Shown: in pieces, positions 40,282 through 51,445 of the stretch
Position numbering within the stretch: the stretch's first letter is position 1
How the letters are laid out: every line of letters begins with the position of its first letter
Assembly: GCA_963989245.1 (NCBI GenBank)
Contig: OZ022342.1
Coordinates: forward strand, 10,606,371-10,670,370
Source: Nansenia antarctica
Taxonomy: Eukaryota > Chordata > Actinopteri > Argentiniformes > Microstomatidae
Reading direction: 5' to 3'
DNA: 64,000 nucleotides
Program-made: the position numbers and the translations under genes
The notes under the pieces: generated by a model
Database searches by the model: none
What the model was told of the DNA's origin: nothing
The model's input: the letters and a program-made list of their open reading frames with translations, nothing else

Positions 40282-40687
40282 TTTGATTGAATTGAAAAAC
40301 TTTATTAGTAGATTTGCAGAAGTAGGTACATGAAAGTACATATTACATACAAGGTCAACTAAAAGGATAAAAACCCAAGAAAGCCACTGGCTTATTTCAA
40401 TTGGGGTCCTTGATTTTCAATTCATCGTTACATGTAAGACAGACAGGGGAAAGAAAAAAAACAACTAGTACTATCTACACGATAATACAGACAAATAACT
40501 ATTACTATCTACAGGATAAAAAATACATCCATCATGGGAAGAACAATACTAGATATACAATACAACAAAACATCAGGTATGTACAGCGGGTAGGACAGGT
40601 GGGGGACATACACCACAGGTGGGGGCGGGGGACAAAACATAAAGTATGTACAGTGGGTAGTTCGGGTCTTTTAATCTGATTTTTGAT

Positions 40688-42658
40688 TTAGAGGGTCCAG
40701 TTACGGATTGCAGCCTCCTGTAAATGTTTTTTGAGAGTGGTTTTGAAGGTGGGCAGTGTTTTGCACTCCTTTAAGATTATAGGAAGGGCGTTCCACATTT
40801 TTACTGCATAGTTTGCAAACGAGTTTAACCCCTTGTTTGTGGTGCAACGCGGTTGAACGTGGTTCGTGGAGCTTCCTCTGGTGTTGTATGTGTGGACGTT
40901 GTTCACTTTTTGGAAGTATGTTGATAGGTACTTGGGTGTCTTTGTGGTGTAGCGTATCTTGAAGACCAGGCCCAGTGCAAGCTGCTGCACTCTGTCAACT
41001 ACTCGTAGCCAATCAAGGCTCAAAAAATGAGCAGCGGTTAGATGTGTCCTAGGGTTGAGGCCTAGCAGAAGCCTAACCAGTTTATTTTGGGCTGTCTGGA
41101 GTCTTGTTTTATGGGCCTTTGTGGTTCTATAGTACCATGATGTTACGGCATAGCCGAAGTGACATTGAATGAGAGCTCCTGATAGGGTCCTCAGTGTGTT
41201 TTTACTGACAAGTGAGGATATCCTGTACAAGAATCTAGTTCTATGGTTCACTTTTTTGATTACTTTTGCTGCCATTTTATCTCCGGAAAGATTTGCCTCT
41301 AAGATGGAGCCCAGGTATGTAATATCCTCTTTTCTTGTGATATTAATGTTACCCACTTTTATTTTAAAATTTTCAGCCTTTCTGAGTTTAGATGGGGATC
41401 CGTATAGGATGGTTTCAGTTTTACCTAGGTGTATTGATAGTTTATTGTCAGCTAGCCAGATGCAGATTCTACTCAGTTCAGTGCTTAGCGCTTTTTCCAC
41501 CTGCAATATGTCCCTGTCAGAGACCAGCAGAGCCGAGTCATCCGCGAACAGGAACAAATTGCAATCACATGCTGATGACATGTCATTCACATATATTAGG
41601 AACAGTAAAGGTCCCAATATGCTTCCTTGTGGAACGCCGCAGGTCACTGGGAGGGGGGGGGACAGTGTTCCGTTCACACTAACCACCTGTTCCCTCCCCT
41701 CTAAGTAGGATTGCATCCAGCCCACCGATGTTCTATCGAACCCAATTGCTTTCAGTTTATCTAACAGTATGTGGTGATCTACTGTGTCGAAGGCCTTCTG
41801 GAGGTCCAGCATGACCATGCCGCAGTACTTGCCCGAGTCCACCTCATGGTTGATGTGGTCGTTCAAATAGAGAAGGCATGTGTCAGTGGAATGGGATGTT
41901 CTGAATCCTGATTGAAATTCATACATCAGATTTTTTTCGGTAAGGTACCTATCAACCTGTTCATAAACTATTTTTTCCATAAGTTTCGAGATGGAATTAA
42001 GAATAGAAACAGGTCGGTAGTTGCCTGGGTCTAATTTGCTTCCTTTTTTATACAGTGGGGTTACCCTTGCTATTTTAAAGTCAAGGGGGACGTGTCCCTG
42101 TTTGATGGAGAGGTTTATTATGTGGGTGATGATTGGGGTAATGGAGGCAGCTGAGTCTTTTAGAAATCTGGCTGGAATATTGTCATGGCCCGTGGCCTTT
42201 TCTGAGTGTAGAGCGCCCAGCTTTTTAAACACCTCATCGTTTGACACCATGGAGAGTTTAAAATCATCTTTGCGTACACCCAGTTTATTGTAGAACGCAC
42301 GGATGTGCTCTACACCATAACGCCCTGAGTGGGGTGGTAGATTGTTAACTAATTTAGTGGCTATGGTTGTAAAGAAAGTGTTTAAGCACTTAGCCACATC
42401 CAGCTTGTCTGTAAGGAGAGAATCTCCGGATTTTATGCTGATGTTTGTAGACCTGGTTTTGAGTTTTTGACTGCAACCTAGTTGGCTATTAAGTAGCTTC
42501 CAAAGGTCACGTGGTTTGTTTAAGTTTTCTTCGATTTTGTTATCGAGGTATTCTTTCTTAGCAGATTTGGTCATGGTAATTACCTGATTGCATAGTTTGT
42601 TGCATTGTTTTTTAATTTTCTCAAAGTGGGTTTTGTGATCTTCGTTTAAGTGTTTCAC
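40688..42658 (-). CDS. LINE open frame: reverse transcriptase
   Basis: 656 residues, continuing the endonuclease frame after a one-base shift near 42690. The listed Met start is therefore internal to the original polyprotein. Visible RT motifs are ARVTPLYKKG (197-206), NYRPVSIL (213-220), QSGFR (249-253), MLDLQKAFD (283-291, catalytic Asp285), PQGSILGP (343-350) and FADD (371-374, catalytic Asp pair). The C-terminal region carries the YNTR motif and the LP...TFKTTLKKHL pattern common in CR1/L2/Rex-type elements. The enzyme copies element RNA at the nicked target. There are no internal stops, so the copy is young. Confidence 0.9.
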   Translation of the reverse strand: MKHLNEDHKTHFEKIKKQCNKLCNQVITMTKSAKKEYLDNKIEENLNKPRDLWKLLNSQLGCSQKLKTRSTNISIKSGDSLLTDKLDVAKCLNTFFTTIATKLVNNLPPHSGRYGVEHIRAFYNKLGVRKDDFKLSMVSNDEVFKKLGALHSEKATGHDNIPARFLKDSAASITPIITHIINLSIKQGHVPLDFKIARVTPLYKKGSKLDPGNYRPVSILNSISKLMEKIVYEQVDRYLTEKNLMYEFQSGFRTSHSTDTCLLYLNDHINHEVDSGKYCGMVMLDLQKAFDTVDHHILLDKLKAIGFDRTSVGWMQSYLEGREQVVSVNGTLSPPLPVTCGVPQGSILGPLLFLIYVNDMSSACDCNLFLFADDSALLVSDRDILQVEKALSTELSRICIWLADNKLSIHLGKTETILYGSPSKLRKAENFKIKVGNINITRKEDITYLGSILEANLSGDKMAAKVIKKVNHRTRFLYRISSLVSKNTLRTLSGALIQCHFGYAVTSWYYRTTKAHKTRLQTAQNKLVRLLLGLNPRTHLTAAHFLSLDWLRVVDRVQQLALGLVFKIRYTTKTPKYLSTYFQKVNNVHTYNTRGSSTNHVQPRCTTNKGLNSFANYAVKMWNALPIILKECKTLPTFKTTLKKHLQEAAIRNWTL

Positions 42659-44213
42659 TAATTTTGCATTTTTGAACTTCAGAGCATTTTAGGTCTCTGA
42701 CTTTCATAGCATTTAGAATGTCCGAATTCATCCATGGTTCCGATCGGGCTTTAACCCTGGTGGTTCCCATGGGGGCTATACTGTCAATAATATTTAGGAA
42801 TTTGGTTTTGAAACCTAGCCATGCCTCTTCAACCTGTGTGCATTTTAGTTCATCTAACCAGTCTTGTTTCTCCAGTTTATGGTTTAAGGCCTCACTAGAA
42901 TAGGATTTAAGGGATCTAGTGGTTACAGTTTTATGACCGCCAGCCTTGGGTTTATGTTTTTTACGAGTGCAAAAGATCATGTAATGATCACTTAGCCCAC
43001 ATACAATAACCCCACTCTTGGAGATTTTGGACTCATCCGATGTTAGAATGAGATCTATGGTAGTTTGAGTAGAAATACACACCCTAGTGGGTTTGGTAAT
43101 TTGTTGACGGAGACCGTGCAATTCAGAAAACCTAGTGAAGGATTTGAAAACGGATGCTTCATTTCTGAGCATGTCCGTGTTCAAATCCCCAATAAGAATC
43201 TTTTCCACACAGTCAGCGTCATCCAAGCACCCCTCAAGAATATCATAGAAATCATTCTGATCGGGAGGTCTGTAGATAGTACCAACCAGCACCGGTTTTG
43301 CTTTGTTAAAGATAATTTCAACCCAAACAGATTCTAATTTGTCACGATTCAGGTCACACCGGGTGTTAAAGATAATATCGTTGTGAATGTACATGCAGAC
43401 ACCACCCCCATACCTGTTCCTGTCGTTTCTGATGACTGTGTAGTTAACTATTTCAATCTCTGGGTCTTTTATTGATTCATCAAACTTGGTCTCAGAGAAG
43501 CTCAAGATGTGAACCTTGCTGTCATGGAACATTTCTCTGATTTGGTCCAGTTTAGGCACAAGACTGTTCACATTAAGGTGAACAATATGCAGGCCCTTAC
43601 TGCTGTGTCCAAAAAGAGAGTTTATGTCCTTGACTTGGAAATAGTCTCCGCCATTCTGGTCATCTTCACGTTGAGGATTGGGGGATGGGGGGGGTCGTCC
43701 ATTGTTCAGCGGTTTCGCTAGAGAGTCTCCGGGTGAATCCAGGAAGTCCGCTGCAGATGCCGGCAGGACCGGTTTGACCGGTTTTTCGACAATGCCGTCA
43801 ATGGCTTCGCTAGTACCATTTGCCTGGGAACGGCTAAAAAGTGTAGCCTGCCTGGTTGAGACTGGTCCGGGATTCAGCTGAATGTCTCCCGATAGAAGTA
43901 GATAGAGAAAGATCATGGTCCTTCGGTCCATTCTACCTGCTGGGGGCTTGTTCTTCCGCGTCGAGTCAGCAGTCAATGTTGTGTGAATTGCTGCCGTTCC
44001 GAAGTTTAAATACTTCATTGTGGCGTGGAGATAAAAGTCACTATGGGTCTCATTTTTTCCAATAAAATGTGTCTCCTTCTCCATAAGATGTAAGTTCTGT
44101 GGTGATTTAATGTATAAGTCCGTAATCCACAGAAGGAACAGGAGAAAGTGCGGAATAATCCTTGCTGTTGCATTGTTGCAGCAGGACGGGCGTTGAGAGA
44201 TACGACCGCTCAT
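42621..44213 (-). CDS. LINE open frame: 2A-like motif and endonuclease
   Basis: 530 residues. The N-terminal ~100 residues include a hydrophobic segment (about 21-31). A 2A-like motif, GDIQLNPGP, lies at 109-117; such motifs can cause ribosome skipping and occur in several CR1/L2-type LINEs. An apurinic-type endonuclease domain follows, with HLNVNSL (212-218), SETK (240-243), RYGGGV (267-272), GTIYRPP (311-317), GDLN (342-345) and SDH (408-410). This nuclease nicks target DNA for target-primed reverse transcription. The frame leaves the element's reading frame near 42690, after MKVRDLK, and ends in a missense tail of about 20 residues at 42621. The start codon is not certain; a later Met could be used. 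Confidence 0.85.
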   Translation of the reverse strand: MSGRISQRPSCCNNATARIIPHFLLFLLWITDLYIKSPQNLHLMEKETHFIGKNETHSDFYLHATMKYLNFGTAAIHTTLTADSTRKNKPPAGRMDRRTMIFLYLLLSGDIQLNPGPVSTRQATLFSRSQANGTSEAIDGIVEKPVKPVLPASAADFLDSPGDSLAKPLNNGRPPPSPNPQREDDQNGGDYFQVKDINSLFGHSSKGLHIVHLNVNSLVPKLDQIREMFHDSKVHILSFSETKFDESIKDPEIEIVNYTVIRNDRNRYGGGVCMYIHNDIIFNTRCDLNRDKLESVWVEIIFNKAKPVLVGTIYRPPDQNDFYDILEGCLDDADCVEKILIGDLNTDMLRNEASVFKSFTRFSELHGLRQQITKPTRVCISTQTTIDLILTSDESKISKSGVIVCGLSDHYMIFCTRKKHKPKAGGHKTVTTRSLKSYSSEALNHKLEKQDWLDELKCTQVEEAWLGFKTKFLNIIDSIAPMGTTRVKARSEPWMNSDILNAMKVRDLKCSEVQKCKISETLKRRSQNPL

Positions 44214-44409
44214 GTCTGTGATCGCGTAGTTTCTCGTCGGGAATAAGCTTCTTCCCGTTTTAAAATGTAAAAAACTATTACTACACCAAATAAAACTCGT
44301 AGTTACTATAAAGGGGTGCTAAAAGTTCTAAAATCCACTAAAAACTATTAATTACTAACAAACATTGTACAGAGACAATGGGCATGCTGCCATCTTGGAT
44401 TGGGGGCGG

Positions 44410-44842
44410 GTGGATCCCATGGTGTTTATACGTACTTGCGTACTCTTGTTTGTACAGATGAACATGGTACCTTTAGGCGTTAGGAAACTGCTCCCAAGGA
44501 TGAACCAGACTTGTGGTGGTGCACAATCTTTTTCTGAGATCTTCTTTTCGCTGATTTATTTGGATTTTCCCATGATGTCAAGCAAAGAGGCACTGAGTTA
44601 GGTAGCCTTAAAATACATCCACATGTACACCTCCAGTTGACTCAAATGATGTCAATTAACAGAAGCTTCTAAAGCCATGACTTCATTTTCTGGAATTTTC
44701 CAAGCTGTTTAGGCACTGTAGAGGATAGATGTAGACTTCTGCCCCACTGGAATTGGGATATAGTGAAATAAGTGAAATAATCTGTCTGTAAACAATTGTT
44801 GAAACAATTACTTGTGTCATGCACGAAGTTGCCAAAACTAAA
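44410..44842 (-). mobile_element. Tc1-like element, right part, terminus truncated
   Basis: This continues the Tc1 sequence interrupted by the LINE. It contains the transposase start region (start codon at 44573-44571, followed by Gly-Lys-type codons) and the inner direct repeat near 44729. The outer inverted repeat is missing: similarity to the family stops near 44842, where hAT-like sequence begins. The element cannot be mobile. Confidence 0.85.
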
Positions 44843-45476
44843 CTAAAACGAAACTTTATGTCCTATCGAAATAATTCCAACGGTTCCTGAAATCAAAGAA
44901 GCTGCGCTTTCTACCCATATATGGTTCTGGTAATTCGAAGCACGACGCTCACGGAGAGCTGAGGAGATTTGAAGAGAGAAGCGGCATTACGAGCGAGCAT
45001 ATTTTAGTGGTGTTTTTTTACGAGCTGTGTTTTTATACTTTTGTGAGTTTGTGTACATGTGTGAAATGTCACGAAGATCATCCAGTGTTACCAAACCACC
45101 CAAAAGGCAAAACCCAGAGAGCCAGCATGGGGAGAAGACAGTGCTCTCTGCAGAAGGATCAATGTGAGGAGTGATGGGGGCCTGTGTCTGTAGCTAGGTA
45201 AAACGCCTGGACAATCTTAGAGAGAACAGGGCAAAACAAATAAAACTTTGGATGTTATACCATTGTAGTTATACTCTACCTCAGAAATAAAAAGGAATTC
45301 TTTAAGGAAATACAGTATGTTGTAGTTTTTGTCGGGGAAATAAATGAAATCATCTTTTTCAGTCATAATTTGTCTGCAATCTCATTTTGTTATTTTTCTT
45401 TTTAGAAAATCCTATCGTGAACCCAGTATCGTGAATCGCATCGAATCGTGAGTTGAGTGTATCGTTACATCCCTAT
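44843..45476. mobile_element. hAT-type DNA transposon remnant
   Basis: The right end reads GTGTATCGTTACATCCCTA (about 45458-45474), the inverse of the TAGGGATGTAACGATAC terminal repeat common to fish hAT elements, preceded by ATCGTGAATCGCATCGAATCG. No left terminus is seen, because the sequence abuts the truncated Tc1 end. A short frame at 45067-45164 begins MSRRSSSVTK and may be a relic. Left boundary is approximate. Confidence 0.6.
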
Positions 45477-46001
45477 TAATGAGTATCTACAGTCAACATC
45501 ACTAAAGCTAGCTAACATCAATGTTAATGTTAATACGAAAACTATAATAAAATTACCAGCTAAATGATGGTAATGTTATTGTTGGTGTCCATACTCGGCT
45601 GAAAAAACACATACACTCTCTACACACTGACTGGCTGACAGGCACACTTGCAACAGGGAGTGGGAGATAATGTGAGGAGAAGAGACAGGGTCTATAGGTT
45701 AGACTGGTATAGGCATGAGGTATACTGGTAGGTAGGCCCTGCTGAGCCCAACATTGGGCCAAGGAGCTGAGCTGGTTTGGGTTGAAGCACAGGACTCTTG
45801 TCACAGATCCCTACTGTACCTCTGTCTATCCCCAACCCGAACATGGCTCAAAGACATCATCAAAGTGCTCTGACGCATTCATTTGACCTTTCTTTTTCCA
45901 GGAAAGACAGTTACAGTATAAGCAAATTGTTAGTTGCAATGACGGCCTGTGCCATCTGCCTTAACTAACAAATGATGTTTTCCCACATCTCATAGTTATG
46001 T

Positions 46002-46002
<1 letters not shown>
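45477..46002. other. znf536 intron 2, unique part
   Basis: Non-coding; nothing recognised. Confidence 0.5.
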
Positions 46003-46059
<57 letters not shown>

Positions 46060-46188
46060 TTGTCATACCTTCCCTGTCTCAAGCTTACAATGCTTCCCTC
46101 TTGCCCCGTCTTTCTCTGTCCATCCCCCCTTCTTTCTCTTTCCGCTCTCTCACTCTCTCCCTTGTCTCCTCCCTATCTTTCTCCCTCC

Positions 46189-46249
<61 letters not shown>

Positions 46250-46311
46250 ATCTCTCTCATCCTTCCCACCTTCCCCTTCTCCCCAACCCTCCTTCCAATC
46301 CCCTCCCCCTC

Positions 46312-46409
<98 letters not shown>
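46003..46409. repeat. CT microsatellite cluster
   Basis: Three CT tracts (46003-46057, 46190-46240, 46312-46409) lie in a 400-bp pyrimidine-rich segment. Confidence 0.95.
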
Positions 46410-46410
<1 letters not shown>

Positions 46411-47100
46411 CATGCCAGCCCAGCACCCCCCCCTCCTCCCAGGCGGCCCCCTGTTGCTGCGTGCTACCCTGAGCCGTGGTGTAGAGTTTGGCTGGAGCTG
46501 TAGAGGAGCAGCTGGGCCAGGCTAACAGGGAATGATAATGACCTCAGAAATCTGCTGTTCGCTCCACAACAATAGGGTGCTCAGTCTAGTGGAAAATTGT
46601 GTTCATCAGCTAGCTCTGCTCACTTACTAATTGACATTGCCAAATATTTTAAGAACAATTGGAATGTGCAAGGCAAAAAAAAATGGAGATCTTAATCCCT
46701 GGACTTAATTTTACCCCCTGTTTTTTTTCCCCTATTTTATTCTGCTTACTGATTAGGACATAACTATGGGTAGAAAAACAGAGGCAAACTTTTCATGTCA
46801 TTATCGGCCTCATGTCAGCACCCTGATGTTAACACAATAGGATTTGTTTGTGGCAATGGGGATAAGGGAGAGAGAGTGAGAAGGGGAGAGTGCTATTGTC
46901 TTTGTAACTAGTGACCATGATTTTGCCATGCCCAGTGATGATACACCCAAAAGGAAAAACTAAATATAGTATCATTCTAAGCCTTGAATAGAGAAGGATA
47001 CACATTTTCAAGACATTTCTACCGTGTATTAACTTCACAAACGCTTGCCTATGTTCGTGTATTTGTCTGCTTAGAGAGTTTGAGCTTGAATTTGTGGGAG
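46410..47100. other. znf536 intron 2, unique part
   Basis: Non-coding; nothing recognised. Confidence 0.5.
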
Positions 47101-47102
47101 AG

Positions 47103-47185
<83 letters not shown>

Positions 47186-47195
47186 AAGAGAGGGG
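47101..47195. repeat. GA microsatellite
   Basis: About 90 bp of GA with single-base phase breaks near 47139 and 47175. Confidence 0.95.
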
Positions 47196-48045
47196 AGGAA
47201 AGAGCGATTCCTCTGTCATGGTATCATATGGATGGTCCTCCATTTTTAATGAGACAAAGGTCAATGTATTCGCTTGCTCTTTCACACGAAGGAGGAACCC
47301 CAATCATGCCAAAGTTAACTTGTTCAAACAATGCGCTCTCACCCCCAGCCACCCACCCTGCCACCCATTTGAATTCCCAGTCTGAGAGCTTCGGCTCATT
47401 TCTGAGGAATTTAGCATTGACAGAGTCAGACAGCTGTCACCAGAAGAAAAAAAGGAACTGTGCGTTCCTCTCATTCACCCCCCCCCCCCCCCGCCCCCCT
47501 CCCATCAAAGACAAAAACAATGACTGCATCAAGGGGTTGGGGCAATGAAGTTGTGTTCTTAAAGATTTTAAACTTTTGGGTGAACAGGTTATTGTCCTTT
47601 TTTTTTTTGTACCTGGACTAAGGCTATGGATAAATAAAGCATGCATTTGTAATGTGTCCCCAAATCCTAACTTTGTACAGTCGCTTCTCATAGTCTCGTA
47701 TATGTTCATCACTTAAAGCAGAAACCCTGCGCTGGTTCTCCTAACTTCCTGGAAGAGCAGAATGTGAGCCACCTTCACGTTTAGAAATGACACTTCCCTC
47801 AGACACTAGAGGAGATATCATGTTGATGTATTAAGAATATTAATATTCAAACAGTCTACCTACCACAGTAAGGCAGCCTTCTGTTATGGAAAGATAAATA
47901 TTATGTTTTAATTATAAAAACATAAAACAGAAATGCGACGTCGGAGGCAGAAAAAAAAAAGGTGCCTGTGCCAAGGAGGCTTGTTCAGGAGAAAGGTAAG
48001 CAGTGTTTTGGCAAAGATGTGGAATTAAATACTGGTTGGTATAAT
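47196..48045. other. znf536 intron 2, unique part
   Basis: Non-coding, with a C run at 47479-47498. Confidence 0.5.
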
Positions 48046-48397
<352 letters not shown>

Positions 48398-49111
48398 AAC
48401 CCCCATAACCAAGTGGGGAATCCTAACGTGATCATTAAGACATAAAACAGACTGATAAATGTTTCATAAGGACTGCCCGGTGATAACCACCCAGGAATAA
48501 CATGAGCAAGAGAAAACGACACTCGCTGCCTGGTCTTTCAAATACACTTTGGAATACAATTGGAATTTTAAAATATCTAAAAAGCCCAGTTAATTCCCAC
48601 CATGGGTAATATTTACAAATTGAGTCTAAGAGAGAGAGAGACAGGGAGAGGGGGAAGAGAGAGAGATAGGGGGCAGTGAGCATGAAAAAGCGATAGAAAA
48701 ATTAGCTGTTGAAGAGAAATAAATTGCCCTTTTATATTGCGCAAGCGTGTACAAAAATACTAAGTCTACATTTATCCAAGACATGTCAATCAGTAGAGCA
48801 CACTGACAATTAGTGCATTGAATAGAACTTTTATCATTTAAAGACACCAGAGCCCTGACCTACTGTACCGAAATACAGCTCTGTAATGAATTTGCCTCGC
48901 ACACAATGACATCTATTTGAGTTTTGTGACACATAAAAAAATACAGATATGACATGCCAGATTGAGGCGCAAGTCTTCAAAGGAGTGGGTGAACCACAGG
49001 TTTGAAACAGTCAAATTCTCAGATTAAAAAATAAAGAAGAAAAGAAAAAGAGAGGGCCGGATGTCAATTACAAAGAGAAAGAAATAAGAGGGAGAGATGG
49101 GGGGGGGAGGC

Positions 49112-49161
<50 letters not shown>

Positions 49162-50432
49162 TGACATAATTCACCCAAATACCCCCACCCCCCCTAATTA
49201 GCTAAAAAAAAAAAAGGAAGGGAAAAAAAGAAACATACACACAGGGAAGACTGTCCTCATTTCAAAGCGTTGGCTCGAATGTGAAAAGAGGAACGGTATC
49301 TTTGTGAGAAAGAGTGTACTGTAAGAGACTCTGTGATCCCACAGATACCTGTTTACTTCGCCATGCAAGCTCTAGTCTTTGAAGAAGCCTAGCAGTGGCT
49401 CCCCTCCATCTAGCACCAGGATGGGGAATCGCAGGCTAGCTCCATTTAGCCTCTGTGGCTTATTAAACCGCTAGGCTTTTAAAACACACATTCAATACTC
49501 GTCTTACAGTATTAATACCGTCAGTTGTTTATCCCTCCATTTCTATATCTATCACTCCATTTCTATATATATTCTAGGCCATATATTGGTTGGCGCTTAT
49601 TGTCAAAATAGCTGACGAGAAGACGGATAGTGTATTACTGGCAGTCGATGTGGACGACCTTATGTTAGGCTTAGTTTCCGGACTTACAAACCCATAGACA
49701 TGACAAGAGGTCGTAGGCACCTTTGGTTACTTACTGAGCATTTCTATCAATTTGGGGCTCAAACAGTTCTCGTTATATCAGCTTTAATTACACAGCAATT
49801 ACAATGTAACAGTAAGTCTGCATGTGTAATTACCCCCATTGTAATTACGTAATTAGATGAATATCCATGCTTTATAACCTAAGGCGTCAGTCTGCAAATC
49901 CAATTTCAATTTGTATGGAGCAAGCGTTTTGCCTCCATGTTCAAGAGCGGTATAAAGACCTAGGGATATACCGCTAATCCTCGCCATGTTTTAAACCCTG
50001 TTCCTCTTAAAAATATTTAGACATGGATGATTCTCTGGAGAAAGAGAAAAGAAGCAGTAGGTAGGTTTTGACGCCGGGAGCAAAGAGGTAGGAGTGTGTG
50101 GAGATGTGTGTTGGGGGGGGTGGCGGTGGGGGGGGTTGAACAGGTGTCACAGTGCACCTGTTTTAGGCCTTGGGAAAAGCCCTTCTCCGGTAGTCCCCGA
50201 TCATACAGTAGGTTGGTTTCTGAGGAAGTAAGTCAAATCCAGCCTACAGGTTGGATGCTATCATCCATGTAAGGTAAGCATACTATAGTATGTTCAGTGT
50301 CTCAGTAGAATGTACATTTTGCATAGAAAGGTAGGTGAAACCAGCCATTCTAACTCCTCTCTTCTCACTCTTCAAGACTGAGGCTGACGGTTGTATCTCA
50401 ATGAATACAAGGTGAGTAAGACCAGAAGTGAA

Positions 50433-50435
<3 letters not shown>
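48398..50435. other. znf536 intron 2, unique AT-rich part
   Basis: Non-coding. Contains a GA tract (49115-49159), a homeodomain-site cluster (49786-49855) and a G-rich run (50109-50138). Confidence 0.5.
49786..49855. promoter_or_regulatory. Cluster of homeodomain-type AATTA sites
   Basis: AATTA occurs at 49786, 49797, 49828, 49843 and 49851, four of them within AATTAC. Five copies in 70 bases is well above the surroundings. An enhancer role is inferred. Confidence 0.3.

Positions 50436-50522
<87 letters not shown>
50436..50522. repeat. CT microsatellite
   Basis: Pure CT of about 87 bp. Confidence 0.95.
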
Positions 50523-50526
<4 letters not shown>

Positions 50527-51322
50527 TTTTTTTCTCTCACTCACTCACAAATCTACAATGCATGTGAACATTAAATACCCCCCTACCCCAACCCACCCAG
50601 CCAGCTCTGCTTTACATAGTATTACATCAGATTTCAATGGGTTCTGTTCCGCCATTCAGGGTAAGCCTCTGTTTAAGACCTGCTCGCTACAAGGGCTGTC
50701 GCTCAAAGGCCCTCTATAATGAATTCAGACACACTGTCAAGTATTGAACCCCCTTGTTTATCAAGTTCAATTCAGAGTGGAGAAACTGAAGCAACAAGAG
50801 ATGCTTTCCCAAGACAAACCAATCTAACAACAACAAAATGAAAGAGATGATGGGGGAAACATTCTGTGATATTGGGGGAAAGAGGGGAAAGTTTCTGTTG
50901 GCTAGGAAGCATCCAGTATTTAAGGTGTATTCTGGTGGAGAGAAGAGGGAAGGTCTCTAAAGGACGTTGCTATGGCTTTTTTTTTCTCCCACTGTGTCTT
51001 TAAACAAGTGCAGTGTCAAAGACAAAAGCGATTGAGTCGACCTTCTTTCACAGTTGAGATGTTATTGTTGATTACTGTAATTCAAGTTTAACTCAAAATT
51101 GCAGTGGGTAGGTGGTTGCTGCGAGGTTGGAGGTATGGTGATGGAGGGAGCTGGTTCTCTTTGCGTTCTCTCTCTCATAAGGACACACATGCACGCACAC
51201 ACACACACGCTCATAACCTCACAATAAAAGCCTTTTTTTCTCTCCAGGCAAACAGGAAAGTCTATAATATTAACAGTAACAGAAAGGTACAACCCGCCAC
51301 ATCCTGTTCACTTAAAAACACT
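50523..51322. other. znf536 intron 2, unique part
   Basis: Non-coding, with a short CA tract at 51183-51212. Confidence 0.5.
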
Positions 51323-51369
51323 GACACACACAAAACACAAACACGCACACACACACACACACACACACA

Positions 51370-51442
<73 letters not shown>
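51323..51442. repeat. CA microsatellite
   Basis: About 115 bp of CA with two CAGACA/TAGACA variants. Confidence 0.95.

Positions 51443-51445
<3 letters not shown>

Larger units (their letters stand above)
40282..44409 (-). mobile_element. Nearly full-length LINE of the CR1/L2-like group
   Basis: The non-LTR retrotransposon is about 4.1 kb. Its 5' end, at high coordinates, starts near an AAGATGGCAGC motif at about 44400. Endonuclease and reverse-transcriptase frames follow, then a 3' UTR and a tail of AATAAAG and TTCAATTCAATC at 40282-40310. The insertion splits the Tc1 element, and GTGG at 40278-40281 and 44410-44413 may be a short target-site duplication. Clade assignment rests on motif style (YNTR and NPGP motifs, short repeat tail) and is approximate. 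Confidence 0.9.
39210..44573 (-). pseudogene. Tc1 transposase pseudogene, interrupted by a SINE and a LINE
   Basis: Family-typical peptides occur in different frames on the minus strand: HKIDGIMRKE, KDNKVKVLEWPSQS, NPIE and YKPDSVT, with frameshifts and stops between them. The catalytic region around NPIE has changed neighbours and the reading frame is broken several times. An intact transposase would be about 340 residues, acting as a DD34E cut-and-paste enzyme. This copy is dead. The start codon lies at 44573 and the stop position corresponds to about 39212-39210. Confidence 0.85.

Noticed and set aside
41169..41708. 179-codon plus-strand frame
   Set aside because: It is antisense to the LINE reverse transcriptase.
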